From the NCBI GenBank assembly GCA_965222895.1, contig CBDCVB010000001.1, positions 558,001 through 622,000 on the forward strand: a stretch of 64,000 nt of DNA. The letters run 5' to 3'. Source of the DNA: Bin87 sp965222895. GTDB lineage: Bacteria > Chloroflexota > Dehalococcoidia > Lucifugimonadales > UBA3495. This document shows positions 9,680 to 18,952 of this stretch, one piece after another; position 1 is the first letter of the stretch, and each line of letters opens with the position of its first letter. The notes beneath the pieces were generated by a model that saw nothing but the letters and a program-made list of their open reading frames with translations, did no database searches and was not told where the DNA came from. The position numbers and the translations under genes are program-made.

Positions 9680-10358
9680 CTAGGTACCGACCGTGTCGGC
9701 AGAGACGTGCTCAGCCGGGTCATCTATGGAGCGCGCATATCTCTGTTGGTAGCCTTCGTCGCTGTCATAGTTGGGGACACACTCGGCGCGATGTGGGGTA
9801 TCGCCAGCGGTTACCTGGGCGGAAAGTTCGATATTTACAGCCAGCGAATCATTGAGTTGCTCTTGTCCTTCCCCACTCTCATCCTGGCTATGGTGCTGTT
9901 GTTGGGCTTGGGAGCAGGAGTGTTCACAGTTATACTGGCCATCTCCATTACCCGCATTCCGTTATCGGTTCGGGTGATTCGCTCGGTGTCCCTTTCCGTT
10001 AAGGAGAACTCGTACGTAGAAGCCGCCAGGGCCATTGGGGCCTCCGACGTGAGAATCATGGGGTTACACATAGCGCCCCAGTGCTTGGGCCCCTGGTTGG
10101 TGTTGGTGACCGCCCAGCTGGGAGGGGTCATCGTGCTGGAAGCGTCCTTAGGCTTTTTGGGTGTCGGAGTGCCCGCTCCCACCGCCACCTGGGGCAACAT
10201 GCTAGGTGGTGCGGTGGCAGCCACTCTGAAGCCGGAATGGTGGCTGGTTATCTTCCCTGGAGTTGCCATTACCATCACCGTGTTAGCCTTCAACCTGTTC
10301 GGCGACTCGATCCGGGACGCATTGGACCCCAAACTGCGTGGCAATACCTAAACTGATA

Positions 10359-10487
10359 CCAAGGTGAAACGCGCATTTGGGGATAGGTTAAGCGCCGGGG
10401 CAGGAATGCCCTCCAGGTACGGTGGAAGGACTTCGGTGGGTCGCGTACATGGATCTGCATCGTCCCCAAATGCAGATTCCACCTTGG
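10359..10487. repeat. 129-bp fold-back element with 25-base imperfect inverted arms
   Basis: The left arm at 10359-10383 begins CCAAGGTG and ends GCATTTGGGGA. The right arm at 10463-10487 begins TCCCCAAATGC and ends CACCTTGG, its reverse complement with a few mismatches. It lies in the 300-bp gap between the split permease and the PQQ gene, which otherwise shows nothing coding. It may be a small non-autonomous element or a transcript-end structure; no clear target duplication was found. Confidence 0.5.
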
Positions 10488-10651
10488 CTTTAGTCTAGTA
10501 GTCCTTACCAGGCGGCTCGACGATTGTGGACGAGCAAAAATCCCGCCGCCCCCAACGAAGCGAGGGGTTCTTTGAAACGAAAGTTAGTGCTTCCCAATTA
10601 CGGACACCTCACCCTGAAGATTCATGTCGCCGCGTCAACCGGCGCGCCTAG

Positions 10652-10933
10652 ATGACGACTCTCATCCCAATATCGGCCAAAGAGCGTCCGCATCTATGGC
10701 GCCGCATCTGGGGTAGCACGCGCCGTCGTGCCTTGACTATCGGCATTGCCCTAGTCTTGGGGCTGATTCTCTGGTGGGTTACGATCAGCTTTAATTTGAT
10801 CGCCCTGATTTTCCCCCTCCCGAGGCTACCACCAGGATTAGCGCTCATACCGGCTCCGAGACCTGGGCCCAGATTCGACGGACGCCCCAGAATAGCGCAT
10901 CTACTCCGGACCAAGGTCCTCAGACGCCGGTAG
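10652..10933 (+). pseudogene. N-terminal membrane anchor of the following PQQ-repeat protein, separated by a frameshift
   Basis: The 93-codon frame starts ATG at 10652 with a basic cytoplasmic stretch (HLWRRIWGSTRRR) and one transmembrane helix of about 20 residues (ALTIGIALVLGLILWWVTI). After residue 57 it runs into a low-complexity Pro/Arg tail. At the C-rich run 10811-10821 the other frame takes over naturally as PEATTRISAHTGSETWAQIRR, which leads without interruption into the PQQ propeller. I read the two as one gene with a 1-base indel, either a real mutation or a sequencing error in the C run. Confidence 0.6.
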
Positions 10934-10935
10934 AA

Positions 10936-11991
10936 TTGCAGTGGACTTACAACACGGCCCGCCCCATTCTTGCTGCACCGGCGGTCGTGGCAGGCCGGAT
11001 CTATATTACTACCGGGGATGGTCGTGCCTTGGCTCTGGAAGGAGATACTGGCCAGCCGGTATGGGAATTCCCTACTCTCGTCCCTTCCGACACCTCTCCG
11101 GCCATCGCCGGTGACCTGCTGTTTTTTGGTCTACGGAATAAACGCTTTGTCGCTCTAGACCGGGAAACCGGCGAGCTACGGTGGGAAAAGGACCTCGGCA
11201 ACCCGGTGCTTGCCTCGCCTATCGTGGCTGATGGGACGGTTTATATTGGCTCCACCAATAGGCAGCTATATGCCCTCGACGCCGCCACCGGCCAAGAACG
11301 CTGGACCCTTACCGTTGGGGGATGGATTGTCGCTCCGGTGGCCTACCGTGATGATAGGGTGGCCGTGACTTCTCAGGATGGCTTGCTCCACATCGTGGAG
11401 GCGAAAACCGGTCGCACCCGTTTCGTCTACGATGCGGGCTGGCCCATAATGGGAGCCCCTACGATACACGAGGACCAAGTTTTGGTCGTATCTCATCGAG
11501 GGACCGTATGGTCGCTGGATTGGAATAGCAGCACCTATCCTCTGGAACGTGCCTGGTGGACCATCAGGGTCAATCTGTTTGTGTGGGGTCTGCTGCCTAG
11601 TGTGCCTAGCCAACAGGGGGCTATCTGGGCCTCCAGCATCGGTGACCGCGTGGCGCTCAGTCCTGCCACTGCCCACAACGCGGTCTATGTAGCTAGCTCC
11701 GGGGGTAAGGTCGTCTCCCTCGACATCGGGACCGGCTCGGAGCGGTGGGCAACCAAACTGGACAAGAAGATTACGGCTGGTCCAATCGTGACCGGAAACA
11801 CGTTACTGGTCGGCTCCGAGGATGGCATTCTCTATGCCTTGGACTCCTTTACGGGCAAAGAGGAATGGAATTTCAAGACGGGCGGAAAGATCTCAGCCAG
11901 CCCAGTAGTGGTAGGAGACATGCTATACGTGGCGTCCCATGATGGCAATCTTTATGCACTCTCCTCTAAGAGACGTGGAGAAATCGATTGA
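10936..11991 (+). CDS. PQQ-binding-like beta-propeller repeat protein
   Basis: Repeated blades are visible with the usual A-x-D/W-x-x-x-T-G signature: VVAGRIYITTGDGRALALE, FVALDRETGELRWE, GTVYIGSTNRQLYALDAATGQERW, VVSLDIGTGSERW, DGILYALDSFTGKEEW and DGNLYALSS. This architecture is that of BamB-like and PQQ-like propellers, which act outside the cytoplasmic membrane as scaffolds or as quinoprotein domains. No catalytic residues of a dehydrogenase can be identified, so no enzyme role is claimed. The coding sense extends upstream of this TTG (WAQIRRTPQNSAS is a typical lead-in), with the membrane anchor in another frame. A hairpin lies 35 bp downstream of the stop. Confidence 0.8.
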   Translation: MQWTYNTARPILAAPAVVAGRIYITTGDGRALALEGDTGQPVWEFPTLVPSDTSPAIAGDLLFFGLRNKRFVALDRETGELRWEKDLGNPVLASPIVADGTVYIGSTNRQLYALDAATGQERWTLTVGGWIVAPVAYRDDRVAVTSQDGLLHIVEAKTGRTRFVYDAGWPIMGAPTIHEDQVLVVSHRGTVWSLDWNSSTYPLERAWWTIRVNLFVWGLLPSVPSQQGAIWASSIGDRVALSPATAHNAVYVASSGGKVVSLDIGTGSERWATKLDKKITAGPIVTGNTLLVGSEDGILYALDSFTGKEEWNFKTGGKISASPVVVGDMLYVASHDGNLYALSSKRRGEID

Positions 11992-12342
11992 GTAGGGTCA
12001 CTAGATTGGACGGTTGAGTGAGAGAGTCGCGCTCATAACATAGTCAAAGGACGAGCGCGACCGATTTTGAACCAGAACCTACAAACTTAAGCTATAAGCC
12101 CAGCGGCCGTTCTTGAACGATCAAGTTCTGTTATGTCCTCGAAATCCCATTTCGGGCTGGCCTAGATCGTCGTCAGATGGTTTCCGCCGCGACTGTGCGA
12201 GGCCATAGTTGCCCGTTGCACGATACTCGGTTGTTGCCCGGAGCTGTTCACCCCGTTCCGGTATCATGGCTGCTATCCGCTAAGGTACATATTCTGGGTA
12301 TTCCGCGAGCTACCGGAGCGACCTAAAATCGGGAGGGCCGCT
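11992..12342. other. Non-coding gap between the PQQ gene and the GMC oxidoreductase relic
   Basis: No credible reading frame is seen. Apart from the hairpin at 12026-12061 nothing is recognisable; a few TA-rich hexamers occur near 12290 but no convincing promoter. Confidence 0.5.
12026..12061 (+). terminator. Possible rho-independent terminator after the PQQ gene
   Basis: A 9-bp perfect stem (GTCGCGCTC with GAGCGCGAC) encloses an 18-base loop and is followed by CGATTTT. The loop is long for a classic terminator, so this is tentative. Confidence 0.45.
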
Positions 12343-13345
12343 TTGAAATACGACGTCATAGTCATCGGGGCTGGGTCCGCCGGCTCCATCGTCGCCACCA
12401 GGATGAGCGAAGACCCCAACCGCTCCGTTCTTCTGCTGGAAGCCGGACCAGACTACCCTAACTTCGAACACATCCCCGATGAGGTCAAGCACGGCTACGC
12501 CACAACCGTCGACGTTATGACCAGCGATCACAACTGGCAGTTCGTCGGCAGGGGCACCGATAAAGCCCCTGAGATTATGGTCCCAAGGGGCAAGGTCACC
12601 GGCGGCTCCAGCGCCATCAACGGCCAGATGTTCCTCCGGGGAGTCCCCGAGGACTACGACACCTGGGCGTCCTTCGGCAACGACGAATGGCGCTTCCAAG
12701 ACCTTCTCGGCTACTTCCGCAAGCTGGAGACCGATACCGATTTCCAGGACGACTTCCACGGCACCGACGGCCCGATCATCGCCTAGTGCTTCAAACCGGA
12801 AGACTGGCTCCCGGCCCAGCACGCTTTTTATAACGCCTGTAAGGAGTACGGTTTCCCCGACAGCCCGGACCATAGCAGCCCGGACGCCTCGGGAGTCGGC
12901 CCCACGCCCTACAACAACCCCAACGGCATCCGCTGGAGCCCGCCTTGGGCTACCTGGACCTGGACCCGGACAGGTACCGGCTCAACCTGACGATCCGGCC
13001 CAACTGCACCGTCCACCGGATCATCTTCGAAGGCAACCAGGCCGTAGGCGCGGAGGTAGAGAGCGGCGGCGAGAAGTTCACCGTCGAGGGCGCCCAGATC
13101 ATTCTCAGCGGCGGCGCAATCACTTCCCCCCAACTCCTGATGCTTTCGGGCGTCGGACCGGCGGAACACCTTCGGAGCTTGGGCATCCCCGTAGTCCACG
13201 ATTCTCCGGCGTGGGCCAGAACCTGCGGGACCATCCCATAGTGCCCGTGACGTGGCGGACCAAGCCCGGCTTCATCTGGACGGCATGGCACCCAGAAGCC
13301 AGCTATGCCTGCGCTATACCGCGAACGACTCGAACCTCCCAAAAG
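12343..13345 (+). pseudogene. GMC-family oxidoreductase (choline dehydrogenase-like), decayed
   Basis: The N-terminus is clear: a Rossmann FAD motif (VIVIGAGSAGSIVATRM), the GMC signature VTGGSSAINGQMFLRG and DYDTWASFGN. A TAG at 12784 stops the frame, yet the same frame reads on as CFKPEDWLPAQHAF. Then a shift near 12942 leads into YLDLDPDRYRLNL and the FAD region SGGAITSPQLLMLSGVGPAEHL, and another near 13205 into GVGQNLRDHPIVP. Homology fades around 13345, well short of the usual 500 or more residues, so the substrate-binding domain with the active-site His is missing. The enzyme would have oxidised an alcohol with FAD. At least three lesions make it non-functional. Confidence 0.85.
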
Positions 13346-13544
13346 GGGCCTTGTTCAGAACATCCTTAAACGGAGAGCCCCATCATCCCTGCGGCGAACC
13401 GGAGCGCATCGAACCCAGCACCTGATCAACGACAATTAGTCTTGCCGGTTGGCGACGACTATTCTTGCCGGTCCCAAGTGGTAATCATCCGGTACAGGAG
13501 GTGCCGGATTGGTTACGGATCAGCAAGTCGCATTACTGAGAGGG

Positions 13545-13656
13545 TGTGTGACAATTGGGTTTTCACCACCATTCGAACCTTTCCCCATCCAGAGGGAAGG
13601 GACTCAGTTCGCAGTGATTCAGGTATCACCGCGTGATCAAGAGGATTTGTCACACA
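13545..13656. repeat. 112-bp element with 10-base terminal inverted repeats
   Basis: TGTGTGACAA at 13545-13554 and TTGTCACACA at 13647-13656 are exact inverted repeats. The right end directly touches the IS66 copy 2 end, so the IS may have landed at or in this small element. The 13346-13545 stretch before it has no recognisable gene. Confidence 0.4.
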
Positions 13657-15107
13657 GTAACTGTTCAGACTTGGTGAAGTAAATTGGCCGAAGGCGGGCT
13701 GCCAGACGCTGGCACGGGTGGCGGTGGTTATGTCATATAGAGGGAGTGGATACCGAAATTGACCTGACCACCGCCAGTCGCGATGTTCTCATCGCCATCA
13801 TCGTGCAGCAACAGGCGGTCATTGCCGAGTTGCAGGTGATGATTGTACGGCTGGAGCGGGGGGTTGCCGAACTGGAAGGCCAGGCCAAATCGGGCGGCCC
13901 GCCCCGAATGCCCGGCCTCAAGTCCAGCTCGGGCCGCCAGCCGCCAGCGCAGCAGCAGCCCAGAAAGCAGCGACGCCACGGCTTCGCCCGCCGGCGCATG
14001 ACACCGACCCATCGGGTGGAGCACGTGGTGGAGAGCTGTCCCGATTGCGGGACGCACCTGACTGGCGGCTGGGTCCAGCGCACCCGGGAAGTCATCGAGT
14101 TGCCGGTGGTTCCGGTGCAAGTCACCGAGCATGTCTTCATCGCCAGGACCTGCCCAGCGTGTCGACGCCGCTCATACCCCCAGCACAACTGGACGGCGTG
14201 GCACTGGGGCGCCAACGCCTGGGCGTCAACGTGCTCAGCCGCATCGCCACGTTGCGGGAAGAAGGGCGCCTGCCGATCCGCAGCATCCAGTGGTATCTGC
14301 GCCCCGTCCATCAGCTGCGCCTCAGCGTGGGGGCCATTGTGAGGCCATTCACCAGACCGCGCAACAGGCCCAACCAGCGGTGGCCGCGATCATGGACCGC
14401 ATCCGCGCCAGCCCAGTGGTCCACGCCGACGAAACCGGCTGGCGTCAAAATGGGAACGACGGTTACGTCTGGACTTTCAGCACCCCCACCGAACGCTACT
14501 TCCTGCGGCGGGGTCGGGGCAAGGTGGTGGTGGACGAAGCGCTGGGCGAGTCATTCTCCGGAGTACTGGTCAGCGATTTCTACGCCGTCTACCACCATTA
14601 CGATGGCCCCAAGCAACGGTGCTGGGCCCACCTGTTGCGGGATATCCACGACCTGGTGGCGCTCTACCCCAAGGACACCGCGCTGGCCCAGTGGGCCGCG
14701 GCAGTCCATCAGCTCTATGTCGAGGCCAGGTCTTTCACCCATCCTCAGGCACAACGACGGCGCACCGCTCAACTGGCCTGGGAGCGGCAGCTGCTGGTCA
14801 TCGGCCAGCCCTTCCTGGCTGACCCGCTAGCTCTGCAGGGCCGGCTGTGCCGGCGCATTGAGCGCCACATCAAGGAACTCTTCGTCTTCGTGGCCGAACC
14901 GGACGTGCCGTCGGACAACAACCCCGCCGAGCGCAGCCTGCGCCATGTGGTTATCAGCCGCAAGATCAGCGGGGGCACCCGGTCGGAACGTGGTACCGAG
15001 AGCAAGATGACGCTGGCATCCATCTTCGGCACCTGGCGCGCACGAGGCCTGAACCCCCTCGCCGCCTGCCGCCAACTGCTCACTTCCCCTCAAATCTGAA
15101 CAGTTAC
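13657..15107 (+). mobile_element. IS66-family insertion sequence, copy 2 (1451 bp)
   Basis: Ends GTAACTGTTCAGA and TCTGAACAGTTAC match copy 1. The flanks (GTCACACA and AATCGGGG) show no target duplication. It is the most divergent of the four copies and its transposase is broken. Its right end truncates a NYN-domain gene relic. Confidence 0.9.
13746..15099 (+). pseudogene. IS66-family transposase, two frameshifts
   Basis: Starting from GTG at 13746 the frame carries the coiled coil and zinc finger (CPDCG, CPACRRR). Near 14170 one base is missing relative to copy 1, shifting from the zinc-finger frame into AQLDGVALGRQRLG. A second base is lost near 14335 (IVRPF against the expected IMAAVH), after which the frame with HADETGWRQNGNDG and DNNPAERSLR runs to the stop at 15099. 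All family parts are present but in three frames, so no complete enzyme is made. Confidence 0.9.
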
Positions 15108-15854
15108 AATCGGGGTTGTTGCGGTTGACCACCTCATGGCGTTCCACGATCCCATCCTACTGGTACTCGTCGATCGGCCGGCTGCACTCGTGCTCGTTCC
15201 AGGCAATCCCCAATCCAGCATCCACTGATTGCACAGCATGCTGTAGCCGACAAGGCTCAGCCGGCCTTCCAGCTTGTACATCTCCTGAATGAACCGCACC
15301 AGGACATCGTCGATGCCCGGCGTCGCCCTCCTCGGAATCAGCCGTGAGGTCCAGGTTGACGTCGCCGTGTTCCGCCAACTGGATACCCAGCTCGGCCTCA
15401 AGCGGGAATAGCGGGGCCGCGCCAGCATGTCCCGGGACACCGACTGGCTGAAGGCGCACAGCACGATGCGTCGCCCGTGGACGCGGGCTCGGTCCACCAG
15501 GGCCTGGTAGTCGGCGTCACCCGAACCCAGGATCACCGTGCCGCGGTCCTCACGGTCCCGGATCCACTCGTAGACCTCCAACAGGATGGCCGGGTCGGAC
15601 CGGTCCTTGCCGGTGCTGGTCCGAGGAGCGTGATAAGGGACGATATCATGCTCGGCGAACTCCCGTCCGTCCTCGGGCCGGAGCGACCAGTCGCCGAAGG
15701 CCTTGCCTCCCACGACCTCTCCGAAAACTCGGCCCACGTCTTGCATGGCCCGGCACAGCTCGGCCGGCCTCACGTTGCAGTGGCAGAGCTGCCCACCGCG
15801 TCTGATGTTCTACCAGTCGATGGCGATCAGGACGCCCTGCGGTTGCTGGCTCAT
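15108..15854 (-). pseudogene. NYN-domain (PIN-like nuclease) protein, decayed and 3'-truncated
   Basis: From ATG at 15854 the protein begins MSQQPQGVLIAIDW and is then cut by TAG, where the family has Glu (DWEN), before continuing NIRRGGQLCH in the same frame. Further on the frame contains the second acidic motif VILGSGDADYQALVDRA typical of NYN/LabA-type PIN-like domains. Two or more frameshifts follow (FPLEAELGIQLAEHG in one frame, DDVLVRFIQEMYKLEG in another). The last readable part (GIVERHEVVNRNNP) runs into the IS66 end. NYN proteins are predicted RNases; this one is dead. Confidence 0.75.
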
Positions 15855-15982
15855 GGAGTCGGCTCCCGCCAGAACAGCGAGATGGTGCTGGATTTGGCGT
15901 GATCTGGTGCGTCCTATTCGGTGAAATCCAGAACGTCCAAGGTATAGCCGTCCGGGCCCCGGTGTTCTGCGCTGATTGCTTG

Positions 15983-16171
15983 GCTGGACTTTACGCATTT
16001 TAAGCGGCATGAGCGAGGGCGTCTGCTAGTGGATGGTATAGAGCGACCGGGAGTTCCTGAATATCGGGATCAGCTGCGGACAGTCAAAAACCTTCCGACG
16101 CCAGCCACAGGTGGCGCCGCGCCAGAGCGGGGGCGTCCGTTGCTCTTTCTAGATTTTGCGTAAAGTCCAGC
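15983..16171. repeat. 189-bp MITE-like element with 16-base inverted ends
   Basis: GGCTGGACTTTACGCA at 15983-15998 is repeated inverted at 16156-16171. No duplicated target is visible. The rest of 15855-16447 has no supported gene; open frames there have no family resemblance I can recognise. Confidence 0.4.
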
Positions 16172-16447
16172 CTGGCTGGCGTCCAGCATCAACCAGCAGC
16201 CATTGGCGATCGACACGGTGCGGCGTTGGCCGCCTACACCTCACCTTCCTGCGGGACAATTTTCCGCCACCGCCGCCACCGCACCCGCTAATATGTCACG
16301 TTGCCGGATTGAAACTGGGACGCAATTCTCTGTTCAACCGCGGACCTGAAGGGAAGAGTCGACGCGGTCCCGGCCGTCGGCTTACATCGGTACCAAGCTA
16401 TGCGGGGCATCGTGGATGTGAGTGATTCCCGGCCACCGAACAATAAA

Positions 16448-16474
16448 ATCGCGCCCGGAAACCCCGGGCGCGAT
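16448..16474 (-). terminator. Rho-independent terminator downstream of tRNA-Leu
   Basis: An 11-bp perfect GC-rich stem (ATCGCGCCCGG with CCGGGCGCGAT) with a 5-base loop is followed on the minus strand by TTTATTG. It lies about 150 bases after the tRNA and would end its transcript. Confidence 0.75.
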
Positions 16475-16622
16475 CATGCCGTCGATTGCTGTTGATTACG
16501 CCCTCTTACTGTGCGGTGCTGGGGATTTGTCCAGCATTTGTCCAGCAAAATCGGCCGATATCTGTCAATACGCAAGTTATTGATACCTTGTTTGAGTTTG
16601 CAATCGACCCTTATTGAGAAAG

Positions 16623-16709
16623 TGGTGCCGAAGGTCGGATTCGAACCGACACGGGATTTACTCCCACCGGTTTTTGAGACCGGCGCGTCTACCATTCCGC
16701 CACTTCGGC
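16623..16709 (-). tRNA. tRNA-Leu(CAA), CCA encoded
   Basis: Acceptor GCCGAAG pairs with CTTCGGC, and a T-arm with GGTTCGAATCC is present. The anticodon loop CTCAAAA gives anticodon CAA (codon UUG), and a long variable arm marks it as class II. A genomic CCA follows the discriminator A. It reads opposite to the yqeY-pur genes. Confidence 0.95.
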
Positions 16710-16832
16710 AGCTTAGCAAATTATAGCACGGTTGCTTTGGGGGCACTCGCGTTGTAGCATGAATGGGCTGGCCAGCCGGCTCTCAAGCCACCTTTGGTTG
16801 GGCCTGGCGGCATATATTGTGGCGGTGCGATT

Positions 16833-17285
16833 ATGAGCATTAAGGAACGTTTGGAAGAAGATATTCGCCACGCAATGCGCGCACGGGATCAGGAACGGCT
16901 GGACGCGCTACGGTTCCTCAAAAGCCAGATTCAGCTGGTCGAAAAGAATAACCTCAAAGAGCTGGATGAAGCTGGCGTGGTGGATGTGGTGGCCAAGCAG
17001 GTCAAGGACCGGCGCGAAAGCATCCAGATGTTCAGCGATGGCGGCCGCGACGACCTGGTAGCGCAGGAAACGGCGGCGCTGGCAGTGGTGCAGGAATACC
17101 TGCCGGAGCAGTTGGGCGTGGCAGAACTGGAAGCGCTGGCCCGCCAGGCTATTGCCGATCTGGGCGCCACCGGGCTTTCCGACCGGGGCAAGGTGATGGG
17201 AAGGATTATGCCGCAGGTGCGCGGCAAGGCCGACGGCGGCGATGTCAATGCTGTCGTTGCGCGGCTGCTGGAAACTGCTGGCTGA
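16833..17285 (+). CDS. GatB/YqeY domain-containing protein
   Basis: A 150-residue protein of normal YqeY length. It shows the characteristic start SIKERLEEDIRHAMRARDQ, then LDALRFLKSQIQ, the IQMFSDGGRDDLVAQE segment and the C-terminal GKVMGRIMPQVRGKADGG, all diagnostic of the family that resembles the tRNA-binding tail of GatB. The cellular role is not settled; a link to tRNA-dependent amidation is supposed from homology. The ATG at 16833 is chosen because SIKERL is the usual start, although a GTG-type start lies 39 bases upstream. It is 8 bp ahead of purQ and probably cotranscribed. Confidence 0.92.
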   Translation: MSIKERLEEDIRHAMRARDQERLDALRFLKSQIQLVEKNNLKELDEAGVVDVVAKQVKDRRESIQMFSDGGRDDLVAQETAALAVVQEYLPEQLGVAELEALARQAIADLGATGLSDRGKVMGRIMPQVRGKADGGDVNAVVARLLETAG

Positions 17286-17293
17286 TTCTCGCC

Positions 17294-17989
17294 ATGCGCT
17301 TCGGCATCCTAGTCTTTCCGGGCACCTGGAGCGAAACCGATTGCCACCACGCCGTGAACGGCGTATTGGGCCAGGAAGCCGATTACATCTGGCATCAGGA
17401 TGATGACCTGACCGGCTACGACGCGATTATCGTGCCGGGCGGTTTTTCCTACGGAGATTACCTGCGCGCCGGAGCAATCGCCCGATTTTCGCCGGTGATG
17501 GGTGCGGTCAAAGAATTTGCCGAAGCCGGCGGCCTGGTAATCGGCATCTGCAACGGGTTCCAGATACTTTGCGAGGCCGGGTTGTTGCCGGGCGCATTGC
17601 GTCGCAACGAACATCTGCAATATCGGTGCCAGTGGACGCGCCTCCGCACGGAGCGCACCGATACACCGTTCAGCCGACGTTGCGCGCCCGAGCAGGTGCT
17701 GGAAGTGCCGGTTTCCCACGGGGAGGGCAGCTACTTTGCCGATGCCAGGACTCTCCAGGAACTGGAGGAGCAGCGCCGCATCCTGTTTCGCTATTGCGAT
17801 GCTGACGGCGTGGCAACGGCCGACGCCAATCCGAACGGTTCGGTCGACAACATCGCCGGCATCCTGAACGAGCGGGGCAATGTGCTGGGGATGATGCCTC
17901 ACCCGGAGCGCAGCTGTGAGCTTTTGCTGGGTTCCGACGATGGCAACCTGATTTTCGGTTCCATGACCGACGTGGGAGCCGGGCGCTAA
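17294..17989 (+). CDS. purQ: Phosphoribosylformylglycinamidine synthase, glutaminase subunit
   Basis: A 231-residue class I glutamine amidotransferase. It provides ammonia from glutamine for the fourth step of purine synthesis, FGAR to FGAM, together with PurL. Visible: PGGFSYGDYLRAGA, the nucleophile elbow GICNGFQIL with catalytic Cys, and GMMPHPERS with the catalytic His-Glu pair. Its length is typical of the PurQ of small-PurL systems. It sits between yqeY and a transporter, with purL 960 bp downstream; no purS was seen in the window. Confidence 0.96.
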   Translation: MRFGILVFPGTWSETDCHHAVNGVLGQEADYIWHQDDDLTGYDAIIVPGGFSYGDYLRAGAIARFSPVMGAVKEFAEAGGLVIGICNGFQILCEAGLLPGALRRNEHLQYRCQWTRLRTERTDTPFSRRCAPEQVLEVPVSHGEGSYFADARTLQELEEQRRILFRYCDADGVATADANPNGSVDNIAGILNERGNVLGMMPHPERSCELLLGSDDGNLIFGSMTDVGAGR

Positions 17990-17992
17990 CCG

Positions 17993-18928
17993 ATGCTTTT
18001 GTCCATCGGGTTGGCGTGCATTTCTGTGCTGGGATTTGGCAGCGCCGCCATTTTTGCCCGCGTGGGGATGCAAGGGATGTCCCCAATGCCCGGCACGCTC
18101 GTGTCGCTGGTGGCGTCGACAACGCTGGCGGGGGCGCTGGCGCTGGCGCTGGCGTTCGATTTTCAGGCGGTTATCGCCCTGCCGGCCATCGCGATGGTTT
18201 GGTTTCTGGGCAACGGCATCCTCACCTACATGGGCGGGCGCACGCAGCAGTACATCGCCATCAGCCTGGTGGGGGCGGCTCGCGTTACGCCGATTGTTGG
18301 GGCGGCGGCGTTATTTTCAGCGTTCTACGCCATCGTATTCACCGAGATTGGGGTGCCGGGATTTGACGAACATCTGACCGTGTTCATCGGCATCGGGACG
18401 GTCGTGGTGGTGGTCGGTCTGGGGCTGACGGGAGGCAACTTCCTGAAGCAAAGCTGGGGTCGAGACTGGAAGTCCGTTCTTGGTTATGGCCTGGCGCTAA
18501 CGTCGGCGGCCTGCTACGGCGCGGGGACGCTGAGCGGACGAGTGCTGACCAACCTGTTCGGTTCTCCTTTCATAATGGCGGCCGGCAGTATGTTTTTCGC
18601 CATGCTGGTGCTGTCGCCGTGGTTCGGACGGCAAGCGGTGGCGGGAGTAACGCGGGCCGGTCGTGGCTCGGTGTTTATGTTTCTGGCCGGTTTGTCCGCC
18701 GCCTGCGCGGTGATGAGCCTGTATTTCGCGATTAGCCGCGAAGGTTCCAGCATTCTGGTACTCAGTCCCATTGTGTCATGAAATCCTCTGGTAACGCTGG
18801 CGCTGGCGCGCATATTCCTGCGGCGCACCGAAATTATTTCCAGGGAGTTGGTGATTGGAACTTTGATGGCCGTCGGTGGCGTGGCCCTGGTAGTCGTCGG
18901 TGGATTGATTCAGGCTGGCAATAGCTAA
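17993..18928 (+). pseudogene. EamA/DMT-superfamily transporter with an in-frame TGA
   Basis: The frame codes for a ten-helix drug/metabolite transporter: GSAAIFARVGMQG, ILTYMGGRTQQY and AARVTPIVGAAALFSAFYAI in the first EamA half, LTSAACYGAGTLSGRVLT in the second. At 18779 a TGA stops translation after LSPIVS, but the same frame continues NPLVTLALARIFLRRTE to the final helix and a TAA at 18926, giving the expected 311 codons. The family has no cysteine at this point and no good SECIS-like hairpin follows, so I read a nonsense mutation or a sequence error. It starts 3 bp after purQ; the truncated 262-residue product would lack the last two helices. Confidence 0.8.
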
Positions 18929-18952
18929 CTCCACGCACTGCGGAGAATTGAA

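Larger units (their letters stand above)
6501..10351 (+). pseudogene. DppC/OppC-type ABC permease split by two tandem IS701-family elements
   Basis: The first 247 bases (6501-6747) encode the cytoplasmic tail and first helix up to DSVYLL. The remaining part (9684-10351) resumes at GTDRVGRDVLSRVIYGARIS. Removing both elements and the duplicated CTAG joins the frame exactly, giving 304 residues with the LGTDxxGRDVLSR signature, four more helices and the EAA loop (YVEAARAIGA). The interruption falls before the core membrane domain, so no functional permease is made. A GGAG sequence precedes the ATG. With the truncated binding protein this shows the whole peptide transporter is dead. Confidence 0.92.

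Noticed and set aside
12784..12786. TAG in the GMC gene as a recoded codon
   Set aside because: The gene has several further frameshifts and no C-terminus, so simple decay explains it.
18779..18781. TGA in the DMT transporter as a third selenocysteine codon
   Set aside because: The family does not have Cys at that place, and the following bases form only a 3-4 bp stem with an unsuitable loop.
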